A stretch of DNA of 64,000 nt from Mariniflexile maritimum (GTDB lineage Bacteria; Bacteroidota; Bacteroidia; Flavobacteriales; Flavobacteriaceae), in assembly GCF_009746565.1 (NCBI RefSeq), contig NZ_WRPN01000003.1:62001-126000 (forward strand). Direction: 5' to 3'. Numbering within the stretch: the stretch's first letter is position 1; each line of letters starts with the position of its first letter. A program made the translations under genes and the position numbers. Shown here one piece after another: positions 16,389 through 25,944 of the stretch. The notes below the pieces were generated by a model, which was not told where the DNA came from, made no database searches, and was given only the letters and a program-made list of their open reading frames with translations.

Positions 16389-17471
16389 ATGGAACAAAAG
16401 AAAAAAACCAATAAGAAATTTATCATTATCATTTCTGTATTAGTAACCATAGGCGTGGTATATGGTGGCTACAAAATCATCCATTCGTTATCGCACGAAG
16501 AAACCGACGATGCACAAATACAGGCCAACATGAACCCCATAATTCCACACGTGGGCGGCTTCATAGAAAAAGTGTATGTAACCGATAATCAAAACGTTAA
16601 AAAGGGCGACACGCTTTTTGTTATAGAAAACAAGGATTATTTGGTGAAATTGGAACAGGCCGAGGCGCAATTGGCGGCTGCCAAAAGTGGCGTTTCAGTA
16701 TCTGAAGCCAGCATTGGTTCGTACAAGGCCAATACCGCAACGGCGGCGGCACAGGTAAGTTCGGCAACCAGCAATATAGAAGCTGCCAAAACCAAACTAT
16801 GGCGCGCCACCAACGATTTTGAGCGTTATGCCAATCTTTATAAAAACCATTCCATAACTGCACAGCAGTACGAACAGGCCTTGGCAGCCAAACAAGAGGC
16901 GGAGCAACAGGTGAAGATGCTTCAAAGTCAGCAGAAAGCCACCCAAAGTCAGCAAAACGCCGCATCGCAACAAACCGCTATTTCAGAAAAACAAGTATCG
17001 GTTGCCGAAGCCAATGTAAAAAGCGCCCAGGCCCAAGTAGATGCCGCCAAATTGAATGTAGCATACACTATTGTAACGGCGCCCATTGATGGGCAATTGT
17101 CCAATGTAAGTTTACAGGCAGGCCAATTTGTGCAACCGGGACAATCGTTGTTCTATCTTGTAAATACAGAAAACAAATGGGTAGTTGCCAACTTTAAGGA
17201 AACCCAATTAGAAAAAATGAAAGTGGGCCAAAAAGTAACCATTACCGCCGATGCGTATCCGGATGAGGATTTTGAAGCCGTGGTTTCAGCATTTTCACCC
17301 GCAACGGGCGCGCGCTTTTCCTTATTGCCGCCTGATAATGCTACCGGAAACTTTGTAAAAACCATTCAGCGTTTGCCCGTAAAAATTGATTTCACCAAGA
17401 ACAACGATGTTGAAAAACTTCAAAAACTGCGTTCGGGCATGAATGTGCTGGCCGATGTTCATTTGAAATAA
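16389..17471 (+). CDS. HlyD/EmrA-family membrane-fusion protein
   Basis: A 360-residue periplasmic adaptor. It has one N-terminal membrane anchor (FIIIISVLVTIGVVYGGYKI), a lipoyl half-motif (IPHVGGFIEKVYVTDNQNVKKGDTLFVI), a long Ala/Gln-rich coiled-coil hairpin (about residues 85-215) and a second lipoyl half (APIDGQLSNVSLQAGQFVQPGQSL) before beta-barrel strands. It links the EmrB-type transporter to the TolC-like duct. Start is 13 bases after the previous stop. Confidence 0.92.
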   Translation: MEQKKKTNKKFIIIISVLVTIGVVYGGYKIIHSLSHEETDDAQIQANMNPIIPHVGGFIEKVYVTDNQNVKKGDTLFVIENKDYLVKLEQAEAQLAAAKSGVSVSEASIGSYKANTATAAAQVSSATSNIEAAKTKLWRATNDFERYANLYKNHSITAQQYEQALAAKQEAEQQVKMLQSQQKATQSQQNAASQQTAISEKQVSVAEANVKSAQAQVDAAKLNVAYTIVTAPIDGQLSNVSLQAGQFVQPGQSLFYLVNTENKWVVANFKETQLEKMKVGQKVTITADAYPDEDFEAVVSAFSPATGARFSLLPPDNATGNFVKTIQRLPVKIDFTKNNDVEKLQKLRSGMNVLADVHLK

Positions 17472-17490
17472 ATCTTTGAAAAAAGGACGA

Positions 17491-17585
17491 TGGTTATTGG
17501 TTATTGAGTTATTAAGGTGTTCTGTACCAATAACTTAATAACCCAATAACCCAATAACCCAATAACTTAATAACCCAACAACCAA
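17491..17585. repeat. Octanucleotide repeat tract (AATAACCC/AATAACTT)
   Basis: Forward units such as GGTTATTG/AGTTATTA are followed by about eight units of AATAACCC or AATAACTT, able to fold back on each other. It lies between the adaptor and the MFS gene. Related tracts are at 23131-23278 and 43852-43926. Confidence 0.85.
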
Positions 17586-17587
17586 AC

Positions 17588-19165
17588 ATGCAACCAAACG
17601 AAGACGACTTAGTTGAATACGGTTTTAGGCGCGTTATTATTACCATTACCGCCATTTTATGTGCCCTTTTAGAGATTGTGGACACCACCATTGTAAACGT
17701 GGCATTGAACGATATGCGCGGTAGTTTGGGCGCCTCGTTAACCGATATCGCCTGGGTGATTACCGCTTATGCCATTGCAAACGTTATTATTATTCCCATG
17801 ACCAGTTGGCTATCCAAACAATTTGGTAGGCGCAACTATTTTGCAACGTCCATTGTCATATTTACCGTGTCTTCCTTTTTGTGTGGCAATGCCGATAATA
17901 TCTGGGAATTGGTGGCCTTTAGGTTTGTGCAAGGTTTGGGCGGGGGTGCCCTATTGGTTACGGCACAAACCATTATTACCGAAAGTTACCCCATAGCCAA
18001 ACGGGGCATGGCACAGGCTATTTACGGCATGGGCGTTATTGTGGGCCCTACCTTGGGGCCACCGTTGGGCGGGTATTTGGTTGACAATTTTTCGTGGCCC
18101 TACATATTTTACATCAATATTCCCCTTGGCATTATCGCAACCTTTTTAACGCTTATATATGTAAGAAGCCCTAAATACGGCGAAAAACTAAAGGCCAACC
18201 AAGTGGATTGGATTGGTATTATTTTACTGGCCATGTTTATTGGGTCGTTGCAATTTGTATTGGAACACGGCCAACAGGACGATTGGTTCGACAATGCCCT
18301 GATAGTGGCCCTAAGCATTACCTCACTGTTTGGTTTGATTCTTTTTATATGGCGTGAAATGACTTACGAGCACCCCATTGTAAACCTCAAAGTGCTGAAG
18401 GACGGTAATTTGCGCATTGGCACCATCATGACGTTCATCCTCGGTTTCGGATTGTATGGTTCTACTTTTATTATTCCTATATATACCCAATCGGTTTTGG
18501 GCTTTACCGCTACCGATGCGGGTTTAATACTCGTGCCCAGTTCCATCACAACAGCCATCATGATGCCCTTTATCGGGAAGATGCTGCAAAATGGCGTACC
18601 ACAAAAATATCTGGTTACGGGTGGCTTCGTTATCTTTTTTATTTACAGTTTATGGATGTTCCTGATGATGACCCCCGATACGGGCGTGGAGCACTTTTTT
18701 TGGCCCTTGGTGGTTAGGGGCGTTGGTTTGGGCCTCTTGTTTGTGCCCATCACTACTTTATCTTTGTCCACCTTAAAAGGAAAGGATATTGGCGATGGCG
18801 CCGCCTTTACCGGCATGACACGCCAATTGGGCGGTTCATTTGGTATTGCCATCATCACGACCTTTATAGCCCGTTGGACGCAACAACACCGTGTGGATTT
18901 GCTGCCAAACATCAGCGCCATCAATTTTAAGGTTCAGGAACGCATCCAAGGCTTGCAGCACATGTTTATGAACAAAGGTTTTTCAGCCAATGAAGCGCTG
19001 GATAAGGCCCATAAAATACTGGATGTTTCAGTAACCAAGCAGGCCACGGTATTATCGTATATGGACGTGTTTTTATACCTTGGGGTGCTGTTTTTGGCTT
19101 GTGTGCCGTTTGTGTTGCTCATTAAAAAAGGTGCGGGTAAGGTAAGTGCCATGTCTGCCCATTAA
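17588..19165 (+). CDS. EmrB/QacA-type MFS drug exporter (DHA2 family)
   Basis: A 525-residue, 14-helix exporter. Markers are LEIVDTTIVNVALNDMRGSL (motif D1), the loop 2-3 motif WLSKQFGRRNYF, GLGGGALLVTAQTII, and motif C GMGVIVGPTLGPPLGGYLVD. With HlyD and TolC partners it should drive proton-coupled export of hydrophobic drugs or bile-type compounds across both membranes. Substrate cannot be read from sequence. The repeat tract upstream separates it from its operon partners by 116 bases. Confidence 0.92.
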   Translation: MQPNEDDLVEYGFRRVIITITAILCALLEIVDTTIVNVALNDMRGSLGASLTDIAWVITAYAIANVIIIPMTSWLSKQFGRRNYFATSIVIFTVSSFLCGNADNIWELVAFRFVQGLGGGALLVTAQTIITESYPIAKRGMAQAIYGMGVIVGPTLGPPLGGYLVDNFSWPYIFYINIPLGIIATFLTLIYVRSPKYGEKLKANQVDWIGIILLAMFIGSLQFVLEHGQQDDWFDNALIVALSITSLFGLILFIWREMTYEHPIVNLKVLKDGNLRIGTIMTFILGFGLYGSTFIIPIYTQSVLGFTATDAGLILVPSSITTAIMMPFIGKMLQNGVPQKYLVTGGFVIFFIYSLWMFLMMTPDTGVEHFFWPLVVRGVGLGLLFVPITTLSLSTLKGKDIGDGAAFTGMTRQLGGSFGIAIITTFIARWTQQHRVDLLPNISAINFKVQERIQGLQHMFMNKGFSANEALDKAHKILDVSVTKQATVLSYMDVFLYLGVLFLACVPFVLLIKKGAGKVSAMSAH

Positions 19166-19221
19166 GCTTTTTTAGGCAACATAAGCAGATGGTGAATTTT
19201 TTTGTATATTCGGCTTCAAGA

Positions 19222-19239
19222 AAACTGGTTAACCAATTT
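19222..19239 (+). promoter_or_regulatory. TGGTNNACCA-type operator candidate upstream of the first lyase gene
   Basis: AAACTGGTTAACCAATTT, an 18-bp palindrome with one mismatch, lies 12 bases before the chosen ATG. It shares ACTGGT-N-AACCA with the site at the PL6 gene. TGGTNNACCA-like symmetry is typical of FadR-subfamily GntR regulators, several of which sense uronates; assignment is inference. Confidence 0.5.
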
Positions 19240-19251
19240 AACTTTTTTAGA

Positions 19252-20337
19252 ATGAAGCTTGCCATCATAGTTTTTGTTTTTTTGATGTTGCCCATTGCTC
19301 ATGCGGCGGCACAAGTTGTTCTAAACGCCGATGGCCCAGGAAATACTTACGAACGCATCAATGCCGTTTTAGCACCAGGTTTCGATGCGGTTGAAGCGTC
19401 CGATTGTAGCCATACTTCCTTCGGAAAACATATCGATGAAATTTTTGATACTGAATTAAACACCTACGTTTTCCGTTTTCAAATTCATGTTTCACCCGAT
19501 AACGACCGTTGTATCAACTTTGACCGTCAGCGCAACGAAATAAAAACCTACGAAAAATCGCCCGACAATTTAAAAGGCATTGAAGGTGAAACAGTGGTTT
19601 ACAAATGGACGTTTAAATTAGATGCTGGGTTTCAATCCTCGTCCAGTTTTACGCACATTCACCAATTAAAATCGGTGGGCGGACTTTATGAAGCGATGCC
19701 CATGTACACCTTAACTACCCGAAAAGGTACTCCAGACAAATTGGAATTGCGCTATGCGGAAACCAATACACAAGTTACCCTTAAACAAACCGATTTAACA
19801 CCTTTTAAAGGCACTTGGGTAGAAGCAACCGAAACCATAAAATACGGCAATAATACTAGTGCGGTTTCGGGCACTTATTCCATAAGTATAAAAAGGGTAA
19901 GTGATGGTACCGAATTGTTTAGCTACACCAACAACGCCATTAAAAATTGGCAAACCAATGCCGATTTTGTAAGGCCCAAATGGGGCATTTACAGGAGTTT
20001 GAACGACGCTTCCAATTTACGCGACGAAACCGTTTTGTTCGCTCATTTCAGCATAGAGGAAATGGCTACTTTATCAGCTTCTCCCTTTGAAAAACATTAC
20101 AAATCATCCATTAAAATTATCCCAAACCCAGCCAACCATACAAAGCTTATCAAGGTAGAGGCACTTCCCAATAGCTTTGAATCCATTGCTGTTTATGATA
20201 ATTTAGGAAGATTGCATAAGGTTCTAAAACCGCAACCAAAAACCTTGGATATAAGCGGTTTTAAATCGGGACTTTACTTCCTAATCTTCAAAAAATACAA
20301 CCGTATTATTGCAACCGAAACATTACTGGTCCCATAA
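19252..20337 (+). CDS. Secreted polysaccharide lyase-like protein with T9SS sorting domain
   Basis: A 361-residue protein from ATG 19252. Signal peptide MKLAIIVFVFLMLPIAHAAAQ. The central region (DRQRNEIKTYEKSP, FTHIHQLKSVGG, PKWGIYRSLND) looks like the jelly-roll lyase group that includes heparin lyase I and glucuronan lyase (the Polysacc_lyase fold), rather than classical PL7. About 80 C-terminal residues (IKIIPNPANHTKLIKVEAL, IAVYDNLGRLHK, DISGFKSGLYFLI) form a T9SS type A sorting domain, so the enzyme is exported across the outer membrane. Next to a PL6 gene with a similar operator, alginate or another uronate polymer is the likely substrate. A longer ORF start at 19189 lacks a signal peptide. 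Confidence 0.7.
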   Translation: MKLAIIVFVFLMLPIAHAAAQVVLNADGPGNTYERINAVLAPGFDAVEASDCSHTSFGKHIDEIFDTELNTYVFRFQIHVSPDNDRCINFDRQRNEIKTYEKSPDNLKGIEGETVVYKWTFKLDAGFQSSSSFTHIHQLKSVGGLYEAMPMYTLTTRKGTPDKLELRYAETNTQVTLKQTDLTPFKGTWVEATETIKYGNNTSAVSGTYSISIKRVSDGTELFSYTNNAIKNWQTNADFVRPKWGIYRSLNDASNLRDETVLFAHFSIEEMATLSASPFEKHYKSSIKIIPNPANHTKLIKVEALPNSFESIAVYDNLGRLHKVLKPQPKTLDISGFKSGLYFLIFKKYNRIIATETLLVP

Positions 20338-20430
20338 TTCGGTTTCTAGAAAATTTAGGTTATTTGTTGACTGGTTTCATTTTGTGCAGTAACCTTCTAC
20401 ACTTCAGTTAATAATATTCAATTTAAAATT

Positions 20431-20497
20431 GTTGCAAACGATAAAAAAATAATTATATTTGGATAACCAAACTGGTAAACCAGTTTGGTTATCCAAA
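20431..20497 (+). promoter_or_regulatory. PL6 promoter with perfect 40-bp operator palindrome
   Basis: GTTG (20431-20434) and TATATTTG (20454-20461) form a promoter with a 19-base spacer. Starting inside the -7 box is a perfect inverted repeat: TTTGGATAACCAAACTGGT (20458-20476), 2 bases, and its reverse complement (20479-20497). It covers the expected transcription start, the classical place for a repressor. The inner ACTGGTAAACCAGT resembles the site at 19222. Confidence 0.75.
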
Positions 20498-20517
20498 TAA
20501 ACTTAATATGTCTTACA

Positions 20518-23121
20518 ATGAAAAAAATTACTTTACCAAGTTTTAAAGCTTTATTGGCGAGCCAAGCATGGCTTCAATTTTTCAGTACCTTAACCATGTT
20601 GGTTTGTTGTTTTACCATGGGTGCGCAAACGTATGTTACCACTAAAACCGATTTACAAAATGCGGTAACGGCGGCAGCTCCGGGCGATGTTATTATCATT
20701 AGAAATGGCACGTACCCCGATTTCAGCCCAACCTTAAAACCTCAAGGGGCTTCTGGAAACCCCATAACCATTAAGGCTGAAACCATTGGCGGCGTTACCT
20801 TTACGGGCGGCTCCCGGTTTACCTTTAATAAAGCGGCCTATGCCATTATGGAAGGTTTTATTTTTAATTGCACCGGCAACAGTACCATGGTGAAACTGGA
20901 AGGTTGCAACAACATCAGGATCACCAGAAACGTGTTTGAAACAGCCCAGACCAGTTCTTCAAAATGGGTGTATATTGGGGGCGTTTACGATGACATTACC
21001 CCGCCGTACCAATTTCTAAGCCACAACAACCGCATAGACCATAATACCTTTCAAAACAAGACCATGCCCGGGCATTACATAACCATAGATGGCACCAACG
21101 AAGTGGTACAGTCGCAAAACGATCGTATAGACCACAACTACTTTAAAAACAATGGGCCACGGGCCGTAAACGAACAGGAATCGATTAGGATTGGATGGAG
21201 CAATATGTCCATGTCCAGCGGTTACACCACAGTTGAGTTTAATCTATTTGAAGATTGCGATGGCGACCCCGAAATTGTTTCGGTAAAATCGTGCGACAAC
21301 GTGGTGCGCCACAATACTTTCTTAAGAAGCTATGGTACGCTTTCACTACGCCATGGCAACCGAAACCGTATTGAGGGCAATTACTTTTTTGGTGGCAATA
21401 AACCCATTGGGTCGGTGTCTTATGATGGCGGGCTTACCTCTACAACACTTTATACCGGCGGGATTAGGGTGTATGGCACCGACCACGTGATTATCAACAA
21501 TTACATGGAAGGCCTCAATGGTACCCGATGGGACGCCCCCATTACACTTACCTTAGGGGATGTTATCGACGGGCAAAGCACCAGTTTAAGTTCCCATTTT
21601 AGGGCAGAAAGAATCACCATTGCCTACAACACCTTGGTAAACAACACCAACGGCATTGAAATTGGCTTCAACAATAATGGTGCTTACAATAAGGCTTTGA
21701 GCAATATCAAGATCATGAACAACCTCATCACCGGGTCTGAAAATGCCTTGGTTGCCATTAAGGACGGTAACGACCAAGGGAACAACATTACATGGACAAA
21801 TAATTTAATATACCCAACAGGTACGGCCACAACCATTTCTGGGGCCACTTCCACTTCGTTTACTTCGGCTATGGTTGTAAATGAAAACCCAAATTTAACC
21901 TATAACGCCGCTGAAGGTGTTTGGAAAACCACCGGCACCACACCGCTTTATAACAACGCGGTAACTTCTGAAACTGTAACAGAAGATATTGAAGGCCAAA
22001 CCAGACCAACCATGAGCAACCCTGGCGCCGACCATTACAGTTTGGAATCGGTTAGGTACGCGCCCATGACCCCTGCAACCGTTGGCCCCAATGCTTACGA
22101 GCTGGACGACACTTCCGAAAACCTGTACCTATCCGTCATCACTGGTTTTACCGATACCGCAGGTTCCCAAACGGTAAGCGTTACCGCCAATGTGGGTTGG
22201 AACGTAGCCGCTGATAGCGCTTGGATTACCCTAACGCCCACCTCTGGCACAAACAATGGCTCTTTCGATATTACCGTAAGCCAAAACACCTCAACCACCG
22301 AGCGCACAGGAGTAGTTACGGTAACAGGCGGTGCCTTAACCAGAACCATAAACGTTACGCAAACTGCTGCCGACCCCCGCACAGGTTTAAACCTGATAAA
22401 CAAACTGGCTTCGGATGTAGCCGTCAATTATGTATCTAATGAAGAGGTAAATGGCACTACCAAATTCAACTATGCCATTAACAGTTTAGACAAAAACTTT
22501 GGTACGCAATGGGCCGGCAATGGCGCTGCAGACCCTAGCAACAAGGCCATCATTATTTATGATTTGAAAGGCGCTTTCGATTTGGCCTTGGTAGATGTGG
22601 CAACTACCAACAACAAAGCCTATTATTTACGGATTTTGGTGTCTTCCGCAGGTACGGCGGATACTGATTTTACCAATCCTTTTCCTGCCGGCGACCTTAT
22701 AAGCAACACCGATGCGTCCTTTAAAAGCTTTATACTGCCTGCACCCGCTTTGGGCACAAAATACGTGAAACTTATTGGCAATGGGCAAACCACCGGCACC
22801 AGTCGGTTTACAACCATACATGAAATAGAATTTTATGGAAATGCCAGTACACTATCGGTGAATGACAAACCATTGGCCAACCCGTTTAAAATGTACCCCA
22901 ACCCAGTGAAGGATATTTTAACATTGAGCCAAATGAAGAACCGTGCAACCATGGTAGAAGTTTTTGCCATGGACGGTAGAAAGGTTTTGGAAAAACCAAT
23001 CAAGACGTTGGAAGCCGACATTCAGGTAGATGTTTCAACCTTATCCAACGGTGCCTATATTTTGAATGTTTCAAATGAGGATGCAACCAGACATTCCAAA
23101 ATGTTTATGGTTTCGCATTAA
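20518..23121 (+). CDS. Secreted PL6-family alginate lyase with BACON, discoidin-like and T9SS domains
   Basis: An 867-residue protein from ATG 20518. Residues about 1-35 are an N-terminal export segment (FFSTLTMLVCCFTMGAQ). Residues about 36-400 form the chondroitinase-B-like right-handed beta-helix (GDVIIIRNGTYPDF, ITRNVFET, NRIDHNTF, DRIDHNYFKNNGP). Lys257 in SVKSCDNVVRHNTF and Arg278 in TLSLRHGNRNRIEGNYF are 21 residues apart, as are the catalytic Lys and Arg of chondroitinase B. NEQESIRIG supplies the acidic metal-site residues. Then come a BACON domain (VGWNVAADSAWITLTPTSG, GVVTVTGG), a discoidin-like region (FNYAINSLDKNFGTQWAGNG) and a C-terminal sorting domain (FKMYPNPVKDILTL). Substrate is most likely alginate; chondroitinase activity is the alternative. 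Confidence 0.9.
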   Translation: MKKITLPSFKALLASQAWLQFFSTLTMLVCCFTMGAQTYVTTKTDLQNAVTAAAPGDVIIIRNGTYPDFSPTLKPQGASGNPITIKAETIGGVTFTGGSRFTFNKAAYAIMEGFIFNCTGNSTMVKLEGCNNIRITRNVFETAQTSSSKWVYIGGVYDDITPPYQFLSHNNRIDHNTFQNKTMPGHYITIDGTNEVVQSQNDRIDHNYFKNNGPRAVNEQESIRIGWSNMSMSSGYTTVEFNLFEDCDGDPEIVSVKSCDNVVRHNTFLRSYGTLSLRHGNRNRIEGNYFFGGNKPIGSVSYDGGLTSTTLYTGGIRVYGTDHVIINNYMEGLNGTRWDAPITLTLGDVIDGQSTSLSSHFRAERITIAYNTLVNNTNGIEIGFNNNGAYNKALSNIKIMNNLITGSENALVAIKDGNDQGNNITWTNNLIYPTGTATTISGATSTSFTSAMVVNENPNLTYNAAEGVWKTTGTTPLYNNAVTSETVTEDIEGQTRPTMSNPGADHYSLESVRYAPMTPATVGPNAYELDDTSENLYLSVITGFTDTAGSQTVSVTANVGWNVAADSAWITLTPTSGTNNGSFDITVSQNTSTTERTGVVTVTGGALTRTINVTQTAADPRTGLNLINKLASDVAVNYVSNEEVNGTTKFNYAINSLDKNFGTQWAGNGAADPSNKAIIIYDLKGAFDLALVDVATTNNKAYYLRILVSSAGTADTDFTNPFPAGDLISNTDASFKSFILPAPALGTKYVKLIGNGQTTGTSRFTTIHEIEFYGNASTLSVNDKPLANPFKMYPNPVKDILTLSQMKNRATMVEVFAMDGRKVLEKPIKTLEADIQVDVSTLSNGAYILNVSNEDATRHSKMFMVSH

Positions 23122-23130
23122 TTTTTTGTT

Positions 23131-23278
23131 AGTTACTAAGTTATTGGGTTATTAAGTTATTGAGAAAAAAAGTTTTTAGTTTCGACAAAATAACCCAATA
23201 ACTCTATAACCCTATAACTCTATAACCCTATAACCCTATAACCCTATAACTCTATAACCCTATAACTTAATAACCCAA
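23131..23278. repeat. Octanucleotide repeat tract (TATAACCC/AATAACCC)
   Basis: Inverted units (AAGTTATTGGGTTATTAAGTT) are followed, after a short spacer, by about 14 units such as CTATAACC, ACTCTATA and AATAACCC. The tract lies between the PL6 gene and trmL and can fold into a long hairpin. A TATCTTCG box, close to TAnnTTTG, follows at 23286 and probably serves trmL. Confidence 0.85.
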
Positions 23279-23317
23279 AATACATTATCTTCGCCCCAAA
23301 CAAAGCAAACCTTTTCC

Positions 23318-23767
23318 ATGCCCTTAAACATTGTTCTTATCGCGCCCGAAATACCCAACAATACTGGTAATATTGGGCGTTTGGCATTGGCTTCAGGTTC
23401 TACACTTCACTTGGTAAAACCTTTTGGTTTCGAGATAAACGATGCCCGACTCAAGCGTGCCGGTTTGGATTATTGGCAACATGTTACCATCATCTATTAC
23501 GAAAACATGGAAGAATTCTTTACTAAAAATAGTGGCCAAAACATGGTATTCCTTTCCAGCCATGGCACAAAAAACCACTGGGACATCCCTTTTGAGGACA
23601 ACTTGTTTTTAGTATTTGGAAAAGAATCGGTTGGGTTGCCAAAATCCATTATTTCACAGCATTCAAACAAGCTTTACAAAATTCCATTGTACAGCCCGCA
23701 CGTTAGAAGTTTAAACTTGGCAAATGCCGTGGCCATTGTGGTTTACGAAGGCTTAAAGCATTTATAG
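23318..23767 (+). CDS. trmL: tRNA (cytidine(34)-2'-O)-methyltransferase
   Basis: A 149-residue minimal SpoU/TrmD-knot methyltransferase. Motif 1 is APEIPNNTGNIGRLALASGS. LHLVKPFGFEINDARLKRAGLDYW and the SAM-knot motifs VFGKESVGLPKSI and IPLYSPHVRSLNLANAVAIVVYE follow. TrmL methylates the wobble base of tRNA-Leu. Length and motif content fit TrmL rather than the longer TrmH/RlmB proteins. Confidence 0.92.
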   Translation: MPLNIVLIAPEIPNNTGNIGRLALASGSTLHLVKPFGFEINDARLKRAGLDYWQHVTIIYYENMEEFFTKNSGQNMVFLSSHGTKNHWDIPFEDNLFLVFGKESVGLPKSIISQHSNKLYKIPLYSPHVRSLNLANAVAIVVYEGLKHL

Positions 23768-23854
23768 TTAAGATATCCATAAAAATAGGTTGCGCATTAA
23801 ACCAATTTCCAAATGATGAGTCCAAGTGCCATAACAATTTAAAAAACTTAAATA

Positions 23855-24163
23855 ATGAAATCAACAATTTTAAAATTTGCCTTATTCTCATTTGCTTTAC
23901 TTACTTTTTCACAAGTAAATGCCCAGGAAAAAAAGAAACCAGACCCAGAAAAAATATTCGCTGCCCTAGACACGAACAAGGACGGTTCGGTTACTTTAGA
24001 AGAAATGAAAGCCCGCAAAACCAAAAAGGAACTATCGGCCGAAGCACAGGAAAAAAGATTTGCCAAAATGGATGCCGATGGCAATGGCTCCATTTCATTG
24101 GAAGAATTTAAAGGTGCCATGGCAAAAGCCGGCAAAGGAGAAGGCAAGAAAAAACAAGAATAG
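23855..24163 (+). CDS. Secreted EF-hand calcium-binding protein
   Basis: A 102-residue protein with a signal peptide (MKSTILKFALFSFALLTFSQVNA) and two EF-hand loops: DTNKDGSVTLEE (residues about 39-50) and DADGNGSISLEE (about 73-84), both with complete Ca ligands at positions 1, 3, 5, 7 and 12. The C-terminus is Lys/Gly-rich. Function beyond calcium binding is not evident. A bidirectional terminator follows. Confidence 0.9.
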   Translation: MKSTILKFALFSFALLTFSQVNAQEKKKPDPEKIFAALDTNKDGSVTLEEMKARKTKKELSAEAQEKRFAKMDADGNGSISLEEFKGAMAKAGKGEGKKKQE

Positions 24164-24184
24164 TAAGGTTATTTTTATCCGAAT

Positions 24185-24219
24185 AAAAAAGGTTCAAGCT
24201 AGTGGCTCGAACCTTTTTT
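24185..24219. terminator. Bidirectional terminator between convergent genes
   Basis: AAAAAAGGTTC pairs with GAACCTTTTTT, with AGC/GCT pairing inside. Located between the EF-hand gene (+) and the VF530 gene (-), overlapping the end of the latter. Confidence 0.85.
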
Positions 24220-24444
24220 CATTTTATTCTGTGTCAGCATCTTCAAATACATGGTTTCAACTTTGGTTCGTGCCCAAGGGGTTTTGCGCAAAAACGTTAA
24301 GCTCGACTTTACCGATGGATTATCCGTAAAGCATTTAATTTTAATGGTATAGCCCATATATTCCCATCCATAGTGCGCCACCAAATCGTTGATGATCTGT
24401 TCCAGTTTGATGCCGTGCAAGGGGTTATTGGGTTGGGTTTCCAA
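24199..24444 (-). CDS. VF530-family (DUF2132) DNA-binding protein
   Basis: An 81-residue protein with the family signature [26 protein letters not shown], then [26 protein letters not shown]. The Vibrio homologue VF0530 has a solved structure and binds DNA. It overlaps the 3' end of the DUF6500 gene by 20 bases on the same strand and is probably co-transcribed with it and the helicase. Confidence 0.88.
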   Translation of the reverse strand: METQPNNPLHGIKLEQIINDLVAHYGWEYMGYTIKIKCFTDNPSVKSSLTFLRKTPWARTKVETMYLKMLTQNKMKKGSSH

Positions 24445-24652
24445 GGGCTAAGGTTTTTATTTTAATGGCTTTTTCAAAGTGGTTTAACTTGTGTTCCATA
24501 ATCCACCAAGTGGCCGCCTCCATTAACAACTCTGGGTTGTTATTTTTATTTGAAAAAAACGCATAAAAAGACACGCCTACGCTCTCACCTTTTTCGGCTA
24601 TTTTTTTGTTACAAACCTCAATAATTTTGGCTTTTAAACTTGCTGTCATCAT
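24425..24652 (-). CDS. DUF6500-family small protein
   Basis: A 75-residue protein: [61 protein letters not shown] recognise the DUF6500 pattern; function is unknown. It sits between the VF530 gene and the helicase gene with overlapping ends, so the three form one operon. Confidence 0.8.
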   Translation of the reverse strand: MMTASLKAKIIEVCNKKIAEKGESVGVSFYAFFSNKNNNPELLMEAATWWIMEHKLNHFEKAIKIKTLALGNPTQ

Positions 24653-25944
24653 TAATGGTGTCTATCGGTTCTGCGCCTGTTGTTTGAAGATTTTGGGCGC
24701 CGGTTGCTATCGTTTTTATGGGTGCGCGCGTTGGCCTGTTGTTCGTTGTTTCTGGAGCGGTCGCGCGTACCACCACGTTGTTGACGTTTTTCTGGTTCGG
24801 TGGAAGCATTGGGGTCGGGTTCAAAACCTTCCAAGATTTCCGTAGGTATTTTAATGCCCACCAATTTTTCTATATCACGTAAAAAAGTTGTTTCATCGGC
24901 ACTTACCAACGAAATAGCTTCACCACTGGCTCCTGCCCTTCCTGTTCGGCCTATACGGTGCACATAATCTTCAGGAATATTGGGCAATTCAAAATTAATA
25001 ACATGTGGCAGCAACGGAATATCCAAACCGCGCGCCGCAATATCGGTAGCTACCAACACGCTTACGCCTGTATTTTTAAAACCTTCTAATGCCTTGGTAC
25101 GTGCACCTTGGCTTTTATTGCCATGTATGGCTGCGGCCTTAATGCCCGCTTTTACCATTTTTTCGCAGAGTTTATTGGCACCGTGTTTGGTACGCGTAAA
25201 TACCAGCACCTGTTTCCAATTACCATCGGAAATGAGTTTTATAATCAAATCGGTTTTCAAGCCTTTGGCTACGCGATACACTTTTTGTGAAATGGCATCA
25301 ACGGTAGTGTTTTCGGGGGTTGCCTCAACTTGCACCGGGTTATTTAAAATACCGTGTGCCAGTTTTTTAATGTCGGCCGAAAAGGTTGCCGAAAACATTA
25401 AATTCTGCCGCTTTTCGGGCATCAGTTTGATAATACGTTCAATGTCGCGCAAAAAGCCCATATCCAGCATGCGGTCGGCTTCATCCAAAACCAAAATCTC
25501 TACCCGTTTTAACGATATGATATTCTGATTGATTAAATCCAACAAACGCCCGGGGGTTGCCACCAGTACATCAATGCCTTGGCGTAGGGTTGCTACCTGC
25601 GGATTTTGGTTAACCCCACCAAAAATAACGGCACTTTTAATATCTAAAAACGTACTGTATTCTTTTACGTTGGCATATACTTGTGCTGCCAGTTCGCGCG
25701 TTGGCGTTAATATTAACGCACGTATGGGCTTGTATTTTTCTTTGGGGTTTTCTGATAATAAATGGAGTAATGGCAAGGTAAAACCTGCTGTTTTTCCGGT
25801 TCCTGTTTGGGCACTTGCCAATACATCTTTGCCTTGTAATATGGGTGGAATGGCTTTTTGTTGAATAGGACTTGGGGTAGTGTATCCCTTTTTGCTAATG
25901 GCTTTTAGCAAGGCTTGGGATAAGCCTAATTGATTAAATTGCAT
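24652..25944 (-). CDS. DEAD-box RNA helicase (RhlE-like)
   Basis: A 430-residue helicase from ATG 25944 ([16 protein letters not shown]). All core motifs are present: Q motif ([14 protein letters not shown]), I ([10 protein letters not shown]), Ia (PTRELA), Ib (TPGRLLD), II ([13 protein letters not shown]), III (SATF), IV (VLVFTRTKH), V ([12 protein letters not shown]) and VI ([12 protein letters not shown]). The C-terminus is a short basic, disordered tail ([12 protein letters not shown] through RRRTDRHH), typical of RhlE proteins in ribosome assembly or cold adaptation. An upstream start at 25965 is less likely. Confidence 0.93.
   Translation of the reverse strand: MQFNQLGLSQALLKAISKKGYTTPSPIQQKAIPPILQGKDVLASAQTGTGKTAGFTLPLLHLLSENPKEKYKPIRALILTPTRELAAQVYANVKEYSTFLDIKSAVIFGGVNQNPQVATLRQGIDVLVATPGRLLDLINQNIISLKRVEILVLDEADRMLDMGFLRDIERIIKLMPEKRQNLMFSATFSADIKKLAHGILNNPVQVEATPENTTVDAISQKVYRVAKGLKTDLIIKLISDGNWKQVLVFTRTKHGANKLCEKMVKAGIKAAAIHGNKSQGARTKALEGFKNTGVSVLVATDIAARGLDIPLLPHVINFELPNIPEDYVHRIGRTGRAGASGEAISLVSADETTFLRDIEKLVGIKIPTEILEGFEPDPNASTEPEKRQQRGGTRDRSRNNEQQANARTHKNDSNRRPKSSNNRRRTDRHH

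Noticed and set aside
19252-20337. PL7 alginate lyase assignment
   Set aside because: The typical PL7 strand motifs (such as the YFKAGxYxQ region) are missing; the PKWGIYRS region fits another jelly-roll lyase group better.
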